DNA from: Dactylosporangium aurantiacum
Lineage (GTDB): Bacteria > Actinomycetota > Actinomycetes > Mycobacteriales > Micromonosporaceae
DNA: 64,000 nt
Direction: 5' to 3'
Assembly (NCBI RefSeq): GCF_000716715.1
Contig: NZ_JNYJ01000023.1
Span: forward strand, 62,001 to 126,000
Shown: piece after piece, positions 63,828-64,000 of the stretch
Numbering within the stretch: position 1 is the first letter of the stretch
How the letters are laid out: every line of letters starts with the position of its first letter
Position numbers and translations under genes: made by a program
The notes under the pieces: generated by a model
What the model was told of the DNA's origin: nothing
The model's input: the letters and a program-made list of their open reading frames with translations, nothing else
The model's database searches: none

Positions 63828-64000
63828 GTGCAACGCTTTCTCATCGAACGCCAGATCGAGGGCGCCGCGAACCTGACGCCCGCGCAGCTGGCCGAGATCG
63901 CCAAGACCTCCAACGCGGCCGTCGCGTCGCTCGGCGTGCCGTACACCTGGGTCAACAGCTACGTCGCCGGTGACAAGATCTACTGCGTGCACGAGACCGA
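63828..64000 (+). CDS. DUF4242 (SCO4226-like) protein, start only
   Basis: The first 57 codons of a small protein: RFLIERQIEGAANLTPAQLA, IAKTSNAAVASLG and VNSYVAGDKIYCVHETD. This is the N-terminal half of the DUF4242 family (ferredoxin-like fold; a Streptomyces member binds nickel). The GTG start has CGAGGAG 8 nt upstream. It continues past the right edge. Confidence 0.85.
   Translation, partial: MQRFLIERQIEGAANLTPAQLAEIAKTSNAAVASLGVPYTWVNSYVAGDKIYCVHET

Overview
The window is high-GC DNA from an actinomycete. Every confident gene has strong G/C bias at third codon positions. GTG and TTG starts are common, four-base stop/start overlaps are frequent, and several genes look leaderless. Two SARP/AfsR-type regulators, an F420-type nitroreductase, multidomain lectin-bearing secreted proteins, a chemoreceptor behind a motility-sigma-like promoter and two c-di-GMP proteins together suggest a filamentous, possibly zoosporic actinomycete such as an Actinoplanes-like member of the Micromonosporaceae. 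The genus is an inference. I see no tRNA, rRNA, CRISPR array, insertion sequence or phage genes.

Layout. 1-5.3 kb: ion and drug transport, with a CBS protein coupled to an ArsB/NhaD-type permease, a CPA1 cation/proton antiporter, and an ABC exporter. Each of these three transcription units starts with the same 28-nt element placed exactly 7 nt after a -10-like box; this is the most novel-looking signal in the window. 5.4-7.1 kb: a methyl-accepting chemotaxis protein behind a FliA/WhiG-type promoter. 16.1 down to 7.25 kb (minus strand): an eight-gene sugar operon (LacI regulator, binding protein, two permeases, a debranching-type glycosidase, then a three-gene ABC-2 exporter), controlled by two LacI operators 30 bp apart. 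16.2-18.3 kb: a SipW-like signal peptidase with two TasA/camelysin-like exported proteins. 18.5-26.5 kb: an esterase, a 5'-truncated VC0807-type gene, GNAT-like proteins, a GGDEF-EAL protein, a membrane protein and a STAS protein.

26.8-31.0 kb: a TetR regulator, then an ABC exporter fused by overlaps to a two-component system. 31-38.6 kb: a tannase-family esterase, a class II amidotransferase, MscL, and a 1,134-residue secreted protein with PA14, propeller, CBM32, ricin-lectin and DUF1080 modules. 38.9-43.5 kb: a deazaflavin oxidoreductase, a TetR regulator, and a GT1 plus HEAT-GT4 glycosyltransferase pair. 43.6-45.8 kb: a small ORF, a decayed STAS duplicate and a GGDEF protein. 46-61.7 kb: a divergent LamG/RHS gene pair flanked by two SARP-family regulators. 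One of these has 11-12-bp-spaced heptamer repeats in its own promoter. 62.2-64 kb: a secreted trypsin-like protease and the start of a DUF4242 gene.

The window is mainly about sensing and handling the environment: ion and drug efflux, glycan capture and hydrolysis, secreted surface proteins, and c-di-GMP/STAS/two-component signalling.
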